From Deltaproteobacteria bacterium (GTDB lineage: Bacteria > Desulfobacterota > Desulfobulbia > Desulfobulbales > BM004): a stretch of DNA of 13,217 nucleotides. The notes beneath the pieces were generated by a model. It saw only the letters and a program-made list of their open reading frames with translations, did no database searches and was not told where the DNA came from. The DNA is taken from NCBI GenBank assembly GCA_019313095.1, contig JAFDBU010000033.1:1-13217 (forward strand), in the 5' to 3' direction. Below, piece after piece: positions 1 through 6,389 of this stretch (position 1 is the first letter of the stretch; each line of letters begins with the position of its first letter). The position numbers and the translations under genes were made by a program.

Positions 1-81
1 ATGGACTATGGCCTTGATGTAGCAGAAGACAGACTTACCGACCGCTTATCGGCTGAAGTAAAGACGTATAAAGCGGCATAA
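1..81 (+). CDS. C-terminal end of an unidentified cassette gene (partial)
   Basis: This is the only plus-strand frame that stays open from the left edge of the window. It encodes 26 residues ending in KTYKAA and stops at a TAA (79-81). The ATG at position 1 may be internal, since the gene probably begins outside the window. The stop codon lies inside the R'' box of the attC site at 76-137. That is the normal arrangement in integron cassettes, where the gene ends at the start of its own attC, and it is the main reason to think the frame is real. I do not recognise the sequence and no function can be assigned. A chance open frame of this length cannot be excluded. Confidence 0.45.
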   Translation: MDYGLDVAEDRLTDRLSAEVKTYKAA

Positions 82-137
82 CCAATCGCTGCAGTCGATG
101 GCCCTATATTGGGCGCAACTGAGCTCAAACGTTAACA
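76..137 (+). mobile_element. attC: Integron attC recombination site (62 bp)
   Basis: R'' is GCATAAC (76-82) and R' is GTTAACA (131-137), so TAAC pairs with GTTA. After a 5-nt spacer (83-87), L'' (88-95, GCT-G-CAGT) pairs with L' (118-124, ACTGAGC), leaving one extrahelical base at G91. A 6-nt spacer, TCAAAC (125-130), precedes R'. An inner stem GCCC/GGGC (101-104 with 111-114) closes a 6-nt loop, TATATT. Spacer lengths and the place of the extrahelical base match classical attC sites such as that of aadA7, as I recall them. R' fits GTTRRRY imperfectly (GTTAACA), but bases after the first G come from the next cassette, so mismatch with R'' is expected. The crossover would fall between G131 and T132. 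No integrase gene or attI is in the window, so this may be an integron tail or an integrase-less cassette cluster. Confidence 0.8.
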
Positions 138-152
138 GGAAAGTTTAATTGA

Positions 153-338
153 ATGAAAGAAATTCTTCGTTTGAAATGCCATATTTGTAAAATGAAATTT
201 GCCATCGAGTTAAGCGAAGGAGGCATTTGTGACAGTTGCAATGAACCCTCCTGCAACAGGCATTTATCAGCACACAAAATAAAGGAAAAAATTTTATACA
301 TATGTTCGAATTGCTTAATGAAATCAACGAACATGTGA
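153..338 (+). CDS. Small Cys/His-rich zinc-finger-like protein, integron cassette gene
   Basis: A 61-residue protein. The ATG sits 9 nt after a Shine-Dalgarno-like AGGAAAG (137-143) and 21 nt after the attC crossover point, the usual place for a cassette gene. It has eight potential metal ligands in four pairs: C9/C12, C26/C29, C34/H37 and C51/C54, plus H41. The order fits a cross-brace, two-zinc fold of the FYVE/RING/AN1 type, and the stretch C26-x2-C29-x4-C34-x2-H37 resembles the AN1 finger. There is no signal peptide or membrane segment, so it is probably cytosolic. The gene is visibly more AT-rich than the genes from 562 onwards, as expected for acquired DNA. A role in protein or nucleic-acid binding is possible, but nothing in the sequence decides it. 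I do not recognise a named family. Confidence 0.7.
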   Translation: MKEILRLKCHICKMKFAIELSEGGICDSCNEPSCNRHLSAHKIKEKILYICSNCLMKSTNM

Positions 339-386
339 GCCGGTTATTTCTATCGTTAGGCAGCAAATGAAATTACAAGGAAACAC

Positions 387-434
387 CTGATTGGTCACTC
401 AACCGGTCTGTCCGACCTTGAGTGAAACAATCGG
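387..434. repeat. Strong imperfect inverted repeat, function unknown
   Basis: GATTG (389-393) pairs with CAATC (428-432), TCACTCAA (395-402) with TTGAGTGA (418-425), and GGTC (405-408) with GACC (414-417). The loop is 5 nt (409-413), with small bulges at 394, 403-404 and 426-427. Outer bases 387/434 and 388/433 (G-T) extend it slightly. On the plus strand it is followed by an A-run, not a T-run, and on the minus strand the T-run lies on the 5' side, so it is not a standard intrinsic terminator in either direction. It lies in the gene-free stretch between the cassette gene and the radical SAM gene. It could be a structured RNA element, a protein-binding site or a remnant of a recombination site. 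Confidence 0.55.
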
Positions 435-561
435 AAAAAATTGCCGGTGCACAGCTGGACGCCCGACCGCCTAAAATAAGATCTAGCTGCGTAAATTGAT
501 GCGCGGTTCATTTATAAAATAGTCTCTCGGCAAAGGGCTGGAAGTAAGATCCTCGATAAAA

Positions 562-2250
562 TCAGGACTCCAAAACTGAAGCGGTAAGCAGGATGAAGCT
601 GTTCAGTCTGAATACCGTCTTCTCTCTTTCCGGCTGAAAACAGATATAGGCTGTTTCATCTTCGGCAGAGAGGCCGATCTCCTGCAAAAGACTTCCTGAA
701 AACTGCATGAATACACCCTGCTTGAAAAACTCATCCCTGCTTTTGTAATCGTAAACCCCTGCCAGTTTCAGGGGCATGTTTTTCCATAGCTGCTTTTTAT
801 TGACGGCAATCGGCCCCTGCTCAAAATGATCGGGGAGAAAATGGTGCCCACAGCGCAGCCAGTCAAAAATAAGCAGCTCCCTGATCAACCCCCTGTCAGG
901 CCGGTTCTGTGCAACTTCAAGCAAGAGCGAATTCAGCATTTCCTGAGTTTTGGCCAGGTCGAAAAAGTCCTTTTGTTGACAAAGCTTTAAAAGAGCATGA
1001 AAAAATGCAAAAATGTCTTCCCCGTTTTGGCGCAGATATTTCCAGAAACTCCTGAAAAAACGGTTATTGTAAAAAGCCTCAACACACTCACCAAACCAGT
1101 ACAGATCATCAAGTTCGTGCTTATCAAGCCATCTGTTGGCCAGAATCTCATAGGGCGGGTTTTCACACACAACCAGGCCAAACCTTTCAATGTCCCTGCT
1201 GATTGGTGTATCCGGCAGAATTTTCAGCAAGCCCATCTGGATGTAATGCGGCCCGAGTGCAAACACCACCTTAAATGAGCGTTTAAAGGATTCCCTGGTT
1301 TCATGCGGCAAGCCAAGAATGAGGTCCAGGTGCAGATGAATGGTATTAAGTGCTACAAGTTTCGGAATGTTGTACTGAAGCTTTTCAAGGTCACAGTTTC
1401 TGTTGATGATTTCCAGGGTTTCAGGATTGGTGGACTGCACCCCGATCTCAAACTGGAACCGGCCCGGATCAACCTGTTCCAGGAAGTCAAACATCTCTTC
1501 AGTGAACCGGTCCGGCGCCATTTCGAAATGAAACAGGGTTTCCCCAGGCTGCTCTGCCAGAAACCGCCAGATTTCCAGGGCCCTTTCCGGCAGGTCATTA
1601 AAGGTCCGGTCCACAAACCGTATGACGTTGGGACTGTGACGCAGAATATCTTTAATCTCCTTCTGCACCTGTAAAACGGGAAGACGGTGAACCCCCTTTT
1701 CTGCGGCCGACAGGCAGTAGGTGCAACCAAACGGGCATCCGCGCGATGACTCGTAATAAATGTTTCTGTTCTTGAGAGGCCCGTTGAAATCTTCCTGCCG
1801 GTAAGGACTTCTAAATGATGCTGCCCTTGAACAGTCATACTCTCTCTGCAGCTTTCGCCCTTCGAGATCCCGGTAAAATGACACATCAACACCTTCAATC
1901 TCACCGGACACCATCGTGCAATGCCTGGAGACGCCAGGCGCCAGGTTTTTTACCAGGGATTTTGCCTGGGGACCGCCAATGATTATCGGCGTGTCCGGAA
2001 GGAGTTTTACCAGGTCGCTGATCAAACGTTGAATATATATACTGTTCCAGATATAGACTGAAAAAAAGAGAGCAGCCGCTTCACCTGAGGCTATCTGGCG
2101 TAACGTGGGGTAATATGGATCATTTATCGTACACTGTATAACCGCCGTTTGGCAGTCCGGCAGACTCTGCTCCAGTGCGGCCCTAACATAAAAAAGTGCC
2201 AGGCAGGAATGGATAAAACGTCCATTGAATGCGATCAGTTTGTAAAGCAT
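562..2250 (-). CDS. Radical SAM protein with cobalamin-binding-type N-terminus and DUF4080-like C-terminus
   Basis: A 562-residue predicted cytosolic enzyme. Residues 1-130 look like the Rossmann-type cobalamin-binding domain of class B radical SAM enzymes (IIIGGPQA near 89-96). I see no DxHxxG motif, so cobalamin binding without a lower histidine ligand, or no binding at all, is possible. The radical SAM core follows, with the iron-sulphur cluster motif C172-x3-C176-x2-C179 in SSRGCPFGCTYC and downstream core blocks FVDRTFN, FEIGVQS and LILGLPHET. The last 180 or so residues resemble DUF4080. The family's substrate is not known to me. The ATG fits the family's usual N-terminus, although the nearest AAGGAAG lies 16 nt upstream, too far for a good ribosome-binding site. 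It is divergent from the peptidase-ChaN gene across 185 bp, and is the first ordinary chromosomal gene beside the integron cassettes. Confidence 0.88.
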   Translation of the reverse strand: MLYKLIAFNGRFIHSCLALFYVRAALEQSLPDCQTAVIQCTINDPYYPTLRQIASGEAAALFFSVYIWNSIYIQRLISDLVKLLPDTPIIIGGPQAKSLVKNLAPGVSRHCTMVSGEIEGVDVSFYRDLEGRKLQREYDCSRAASFRSPYRQEDFNGPLKNRNIYYESSRGCPFGCTYCLSAAEKGVHRLPVLQVQKEIKDILRHSPNVIRFVDRTFNDLPERALEIWRFLAEQPGETLFHFEMAPDRFTEEMFDFLEQVDPGRFQFEIGVQSTNPETLEIINRNCDLEKLQYNIPKLVALNTIHLHLDLILGLPHETRESFKRSFKVVFALGPHYIQMGLLKILPDTPISRDIERFGLVVCENPPYEILANRWLDKHELDDLYWFGECVEAFYNNRFFRSFWKYLRQNGEDIFAFFHALLKLCQQKDFFDLAKTQEMLNSLLLEVAQNRPDRGLIRELLIFDWLRCGHHFLPDHFEQGPIAVNKKQLWKNMPLKLAGVYDYKSRDEFFKQGVFMQFSGSLLQEIGLSAEDETAYICFQPEREKTVFRLNSFILLTASVLES

Positions 2251-2435
2251 AGATCTAGGTTTCGAGCTTCCTTGGTTTCAAGGTTTCAATGGTTAGAAAA
2301 TTGGAGTCCTTAATTCTTAATTTTGAATTTTAAATTTGCAACTTCGTTAAGTCACTTTCCTTTTCCAACGAGCATGTTTAGTATATACGTCATTGCAAAT
2401 ACTTTTCTATGATTAATTCTATCTCAGGTATTGAT
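2251..2435. promoter_or_regulatory. Divergent intergenic region, presumed to hold both promoters
   Basis: The segment separates two outward-reading genes, so it should contain start signals for both. It is very AT-rich in the middle (about 2310-2340) and has two tandem copies of GGTTTCAA (2274-2289). On the minus strand TTGCAA and AAGAAT, 17 nt apart, are a weak sigma-70-type candidate. I see no convincing promoter for the plus-strand gene. The only ribosome-binding-like site is AGGT at 2426-2429, in front of the ATG at 2436. Confidence 0.35.
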
Positions 2436-5400
2436 ATGACTGTAAAACATACAGAACTGTTTTGTTACGCAATTTTACTTGTACTTTTGTTAAGCCTGCT
2501 ATTCTGCAAACCCTATCCTGCAAATGCCACTCATTTAGCTCCTCCCCAACATTATATCTCCATTGAATTTGACCTCAAGGCCGGCAGCCTGAAGGCAAAT
2601 TCCCGCATTATTCTTCCAGCCGGTCTGGACCTTCATCTTGATCTCTCCTCCCTGAATGTATCCCAGGTCATAATCAACGGTCAACCTGCAAAACCTGATC
2701 AGACTCACGATTCCCTGGACATTTCATCATCCGGCAAGGAGCAGGAAATCCTGATAAGCTACAGCAGGGAGATCCGATCCGATTCTTCTCCCTATAACCT
2801 GATAGACGAGACCGGAATAACCCTTATCGACAGCTGGTATCCGGTTGCTGATCAAGAAATGCTCTTCAAGTTGACGGCCCACATACCGGAAACATTCGAG
2901 GCAATTTCAGAAGCTGATGAAATCATTACTTTTGAGATCAACAGCAAAAAACAGATAACATTCCGCTTTCAGCACCCTCTTTTCAATATACATTTTATTG
3001 CCGGCCCCTATGTAGTTACTAAAGAAATTTTTGCCGATAACAAAAATCTGGTTGCCTATTTTTTCCAAGAAGATCAAGCCTTGGCCGCGGGTTACATTGC
3101 AAAGGCCCAAAAGTACCTGGCCCGGTATGAGGAAATGCTGGGTCCCTACCCCTATAGCCGCTTTGCCATTGTGGAGAACAGGCTTCCTACAGGTTTTGCC
3201 ATGCCCACCTTCACCCTGCTCGGCCAATCGGTGGTCCGGCTGCCATTTATAGTTGATACCTCCCTGGGGCATGAAGTCCTGCATTCCTGGTTCGGCAACG
3301 GTGTCCGCATGTCTCCCCGGGAAGGCAACTGGGTTGAAGGCCTGACAACATACCTGGCTGACCAGTCATTTGCCGCTGACAAGGGAGAAGGTCCCAAGTA
3401 CAGAAAAGAGCAGCTTGTCAAGTATCAGAGTTACGTAAGACCTGATATGGATCTGGTCCTGCGCAATTTCAACAATGTCGGCCATGGCAATATAACAGGG
3501 CAGCCTGTCCGTGCCGTGGGCTACAATAAATCCTCCATGTTTTTTCATATGCTGCGCAAAAAGCTTGGCCCGGAAGTATTCTCGGAATCCCTGCGGGATT
3601 TTTACAAACGCGCCAAGTTCAACAGTGCCGGCTGGTCTGATATCAGAACCAGTTTTGAAAGTATTTCAGGTCTTGACCTTAAGGGTTTCTTCAGCCAGTG
3701 GCTTGACAGAAATGATGTCCCCCTGCTCTCCATACAGCAGCCGGAAATAAGTAACAAGGACGGTTTTCCTGTGGTGCATTTCAGCATTGTCCAGAAAAAT
3801 GATTCACCCTATGTCCTTGATGTACCGGTTGTAATAAAAACCGCAGTTGAAGAAATACATAAAACCCTCTCCATAGCAGAGTCTCGCACGACCTTTGACA
3901 TTCCAATGACAGCAGTACCTGAAACCCTGACTGTCGATCCACAATATGATCTCATGCGTAAGCTGGCCGCAACCGAACTGCCGCCAACCTGGTCCCGTTT
4001 TATGGGGGCAGAGAACAAACTGGCGATATTGCCTACCGAGGATTACCGGACTTTATTCAATTCATTTTTGGAGCAGATCGCCGAAGCTGATGTAAAAATC
4101 CTGCTGCAGGATGAGGTCACCGATAAAGATCTCGCCGGTAATTCTCTAGTTTTCCTTGGGACCTCTAGGATGAGCCGGGCTTTATTTGCCCGGCCTGATC
4201 ATTCTGCCGAGGGTTTTACCCTGGATGTCAGGAGGAATCCCCTGAACACGGATCAGATTGCCGTGCTTGTTTCTGCTGCCTCCCCTGAACAGGTGGAATT
4301 TGCCGCCCCCAAACTGCGGCATTACGGTAAATACAGCTATCTCTCTTTTATGGACGGCCATATCCAGGAGAAAAATATTACGGAGACTGATCACGGCCTT
4401 ACAGTTGAGCTTTTCAAGCTGCCTGCCGGCACTGAAACAAGGAGCCAAAAGACCTTTGCTGATATCCTTACCCAATTGCTGGACTTCAGGGTTATATATG
4501 TCGGGGAGGGCCATACAAACTATGAAGACCACCAGCTGCAGTTGGAGATCATTCGGGCTCTCTATGATGCTGACCGAGCCCTGGCCATTGGCATGGAAAT
4601 GTTCACCAGACAGACCCAATCGGTTATAGACCAGTATATGGCCGGTGAGCTGGATGAAAAAACCTTTCTCAAGGAGTCACATTATTTCAAGACCTGGCGC
4701 TTTGACTACCGCCTGTATCGAGATATCATCAATTTTGCCAAACACAATCATATCCCGGTCATCGCCTTAAACCTGGAAAAGGATATTACCAGCCAGGTTT
4801 TCAAAGGTGGAGGCCCCAACAGCCTGGATGATGAAGATGCCGGCCTCCTGCCTGTTGACAGAAAGCTTGATGAGCCGGGATACCGGGAGAGAATCAGTAC
4901 TGCCTTTATGATGCATGCAGGCTCGGGGCAGAATGGTGAGTTTAGTAGTTTCTTGCAGGCCCAGGCATTGTGGGATGAAACCATGGCTGAAACCATTGCG
5001 GAGTATCTGGAAAACAACCCAGATGATCGCATGGTGGTCATTGCCGGACAGGGCCACGTTGACAGGAACAATGCCATCCCGCCACGGGTAGGCCGCCGCC
5101 TGCCGGTGGATCAGACTGTAGTGCTCAACAGTCACGGTTCGGCGACGGAATTCGAAACCGCCGACTTTATTTTCTTTTCAGCTCCGGCCAGTCTTTCGCC
5201 CTTTCCTCTCCTGGGCGTCATGTTAGACGACACTGAAGATGAGGAGGGTGTCCAGGTCAAGGAGCTTAATCCCAAGGGACGTGCCCAGGAGGCCGGCATT
5301 AAAGAAAAGGACATTATCCTTGCCATCGATGGCGAACCGGTCAATGACATGGAAGATCTCAAAATTGAAATGCTTTACAAGGAAAAAAGCGAAGCGTTAC

Positions 5401-5495
5401 TGGTCCGGGTCAGACGCAAAAGGTTTCCATTCGGCCACAAGGAATTGGATATTGAAGTTCCGCTGCAAAACAGCTCACAAGTTCAACACATGTAA
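2436..5495 (+). CDS. Exported M1-type metallopeptidase / ChaN-like / PDZ fusion protein
   Basis: A predicted periplasmic protein of 1019 residues. ATG 2436 is preferred over the in-frame ATG at 2409 because AGGT (2426-2429) lies 6 nt before it and it gives a compact signal peptide with an AxA cleavage site (AlaAsnAla). Residue numbers here count from ATG 2409. The M1-like part (about 45-520) has HEVLH (288-292) and Glu310 as likely zinc ligands, E289 as catalytic base and Tyr372 in GYNKSS. H292 and E310 are 17 residues apart, against 18 in classical M1 enzymes, and the usual GxMEN motif is replaced by GFAMPTFT, so substrate use may differ. An unassigned segment (525-680) follows. A ChaN/DUF399 domain (about 682-900) shows YVGEGH, GMEMFTRQTQ and AGQGHV; the family is linked to haem or iron uptake. 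A PDZ domain (about 932-1005) ends the protein. Confidence 0.88.
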   Translation: MTVKHTELFCYAILLVLLLSLLFCKPYPANATHLAPPQHYISIEFDLKAGSLKANSRIILPAGLDLHLDLSSLNVSQVIINGQPAKPDQTHDSLDISSSGKEQEILISYSREIRSDSSPYNLIDETGITLIDSWYPVADQEMLFKLTAHIPETFEAISEADEIITFEINSKKQITFRFQHPLFNIHFIAGPYVVTKEIFADNKNLVAYFFQEDQALAAGYIAKAQKYLARYEEMLGPYPYSRFAIVENRLPTGFAMPTFTLLGQSVVRLPFIVDTSLGHEVLHSWFGNGVRMSPREGNWVEGLTTYLADQSFAADKGEGPKYRKEQLVKYQSYVRPDMDLVLRNFNNVGHGNITGQPVRAVGYNKSSMFFHMLRKKLGPEVFSESLRDFYKRAKFNSAGWSDIRTSFESISGLDLKGFFSQWLDRNDVPLLSIQQPEISNKDGFPVVHFSIVQKNDSPYVLDVPVVIKTAVEEIHKTLSIAESRTTFDIPMTAVPETLTVDPQYDLMRKLAATELPPTWSRFMGAENKLAILPTEDYRTLFNSFLEQIAEADVKILLQDEVTDKDLAGNSLVFLGTSRMSRALFARPDHSAEGFTLDVRRNPLNTDQIAVLVSAASPEQVEFAAPKLRHYGKYSYLSFMDGHIQEKNITETDHGLTVELFKLPAGTETRSQKTFADILTQLLDFRVIYVGEGHTNYEDHQLQLEIIRALYDADRALAIGMEMFTRQTQSVIDQYMAGELDEKTFLKESHYFKTWRFDYRLYRDIINFAKHNHIPVIALNLEKDITSQVFKGGGPNSLDDEDAGLLPVDRKLDEPGYRERISTAFMMHAGSGQNGEFSSFLQAQALWDETMAETIAEYLENNPDDRMVVIAGQGHVDRNNAIPPRVGRRLPVDQTVVLNSHGSATEFETADFIFFSAPASLSPFPLLGVMLDDTEDEEGVQVKELNPKGRAQEAGIKEKDIILAIDGEPVNDMEDLKIEMLYKEKSEALLVRVRRKRFPFGHKELDIEVPLQNSSQVQHM

Positions 5496-5499
5496 AAAA

Positions 5500-6315
5500 T
5501 CAGGCTGCCCCGTCTATTGCCTCTGCCAGCCGCACTGCTTGGACCGTCTTTTCCACATCATGAACCCGCAGGATTGACGCCCCTTTTGAAACACAAAGTG
5601 CCGAAATCGCAGCAGTTGGCACATCCCGCGCATCCACTCCTGAACCCAACAGTTTGCCTATAAATGATTTACGGGAATGGCCTACGAGCACCGGACAGCC
5701 CAACTCGGTGAATTCCTGCAGCCGTTTAAGAATGGTGAGATTATGCTCGACCGTCTTGCCGAACCCGATGCCGGGATCAACAATGAACCGCTGTCTGGCA
5801 ACGCCATTTTGTTCCGCCCATGCCAGTCTGTCCCTGAAAAAATCCTTGATCTCAGACACTACATCATCATAGTGGGGTGCAACCTGCATGTCAGAAGGTG
5901 TGCCCTGCATGTGCATGATTATCACCGGCACCTCAGTTGCTCTGACCAGTGCAATCATCTCCTGGTCAAAACGCAGTGCACTGATATCGTTGATGATATC
6001 TGCTCCTTCCGCCAGTGCCTCGCGAGCCACTTCAGACTTTGTTGTATCAATGGAAATGGGGATTTCAGAACGGAGACGGATCAAACTGATTGCAGGCAGA
6101 ACCCTGGAAAGTTCCTCGGCAGCCGTCACAGGCACGGCAAAGGGGCGGCTTGATTCGCCGCCAACGTCAATAATATCAGCCCCGGCCTCCAGCATTGTCT
6201 CAACCTGGTTGGCAATGGAGCTTTCATCAACAAAATGGCCCCCGTCTGAAAAGGAATCCGGGGTAACATTCAGAATTCCCATGACCAGAACTTTGGCGCC
6301 AGATACAAGGTGCAT
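5500..6315 (-). CDS. folP: Dihydropteroate synthase
   Basis: A 271-residue TIM-barrel enzyme that joins p-aminobenzoate to 6-hydroxymethyl-dihydropterin diphosphate in folate synthesis, the target of sulfonamides. All family blocks are present: MGILNVTPDSFSDGG (12-26, N16), GGESSRP (52-58), ISIDTT (D90), INDIS (N109), MHMQGTP (134-140), VDPGIGFGKT (D180), GHSRKS (R215, K216) and LRVHD (R250, H252). Length is normal. ATG 6315 is the only start in its frame before an upstream stop, yet no Shine-Dalgarno sequence precedes it, so translation may depend on coupling or other features. It follows ftsH by 74 nt with no terminator between, so co-transcription is likely. Its stop is 4 nt from the stop of the convergent peptidase-ChaN gene. 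The pABA-loop reads RPFA where many enzymes have RPGA; I see no evidence that this confers drug resistance. Confidence 0.96.
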   Translation of the reverse strand: MHLVSGAKVLVMGILNVTPDSFSDGGHFVDESSIANQVETMLEAGADIIDVGGESSRPFAVPVTAAEELSRVLPAISLIRLRSEIPISIDTTKSEVAREALAEGADIINDISALRFDQEMIALVRATEVPVIIMHMQGTPSDMQVAPHYDDVVSEIKDFFRDRLAWAEQNGVARQRFIVDPGIGFGKTVEHNLTILKRLQEFTELGCPVLVGHSRKSFIGKLLGSGVDARDVPTAAISALCVSKGASILRVHDVEKTVQAVRLAEAIDGAA

Positions 6316-6389
6316 GGTTATAATTTTATGTTTGGAATGATAGCTTCCGGCCCTGGTCCCTATTGATCAGAACCAACCCTTTCAGCTGC

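Noticed and set aside
322..361. Possible second attC ending at GTTAGGC, starting at AATCAAC
   Set aside because: Only 40 bp long, shorter than known attC sites. Apart from AACGA/TCGTT there is no L-box pairing, and it would overlap the 3' end of the 61-codon gene.
387..434. Intrinsic terminator for the cassette gene or the radical SAM gene
   Set aside because: The stem is strong, but the plus strand is followed by A residues, and on the minus strand the T-run lies before, not after, the stem.
469..535. Possible third attC starting at GCCTAAA
   Set aside because: The AAC of R'' reads AAA, and no paired L boxes or closing GTTRRRY box were found within about 70 bp.
1353..1904. 183-codon minus-strand frame inside the radical SAM gene
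   Set aside because: Same strand, different frame. The radical SAM frame carries the CxxxCxxC motif and family similarity, while this frame has none.
2274..2289. Two tandem GGTTTCAA copies as an operator or repeat array
   Set aside because: Only two 8-bp copies in an AT-rich spacer, with no further copies seen; too little to call a regulatory site or CRISPR-like array.
2436..2530. Lipoprotein signal at LLFC in the peptidase-ChaN protein
   Set aside because: ChaN proteins are often lipoproteins, but LLFC does not fit the lipobox (small residue before Cys), and an AxA signal peptidase I site follows closely.
5500..6315. Mobile sulfonamide-resistance (sul) gene because of the nearby integron
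   Set aside because: The gene sits in the normal chromosomal ftsH-folP pair, over 5 kb from the attC and on the other strand, and reads as an ordinary housekeeping FolP.
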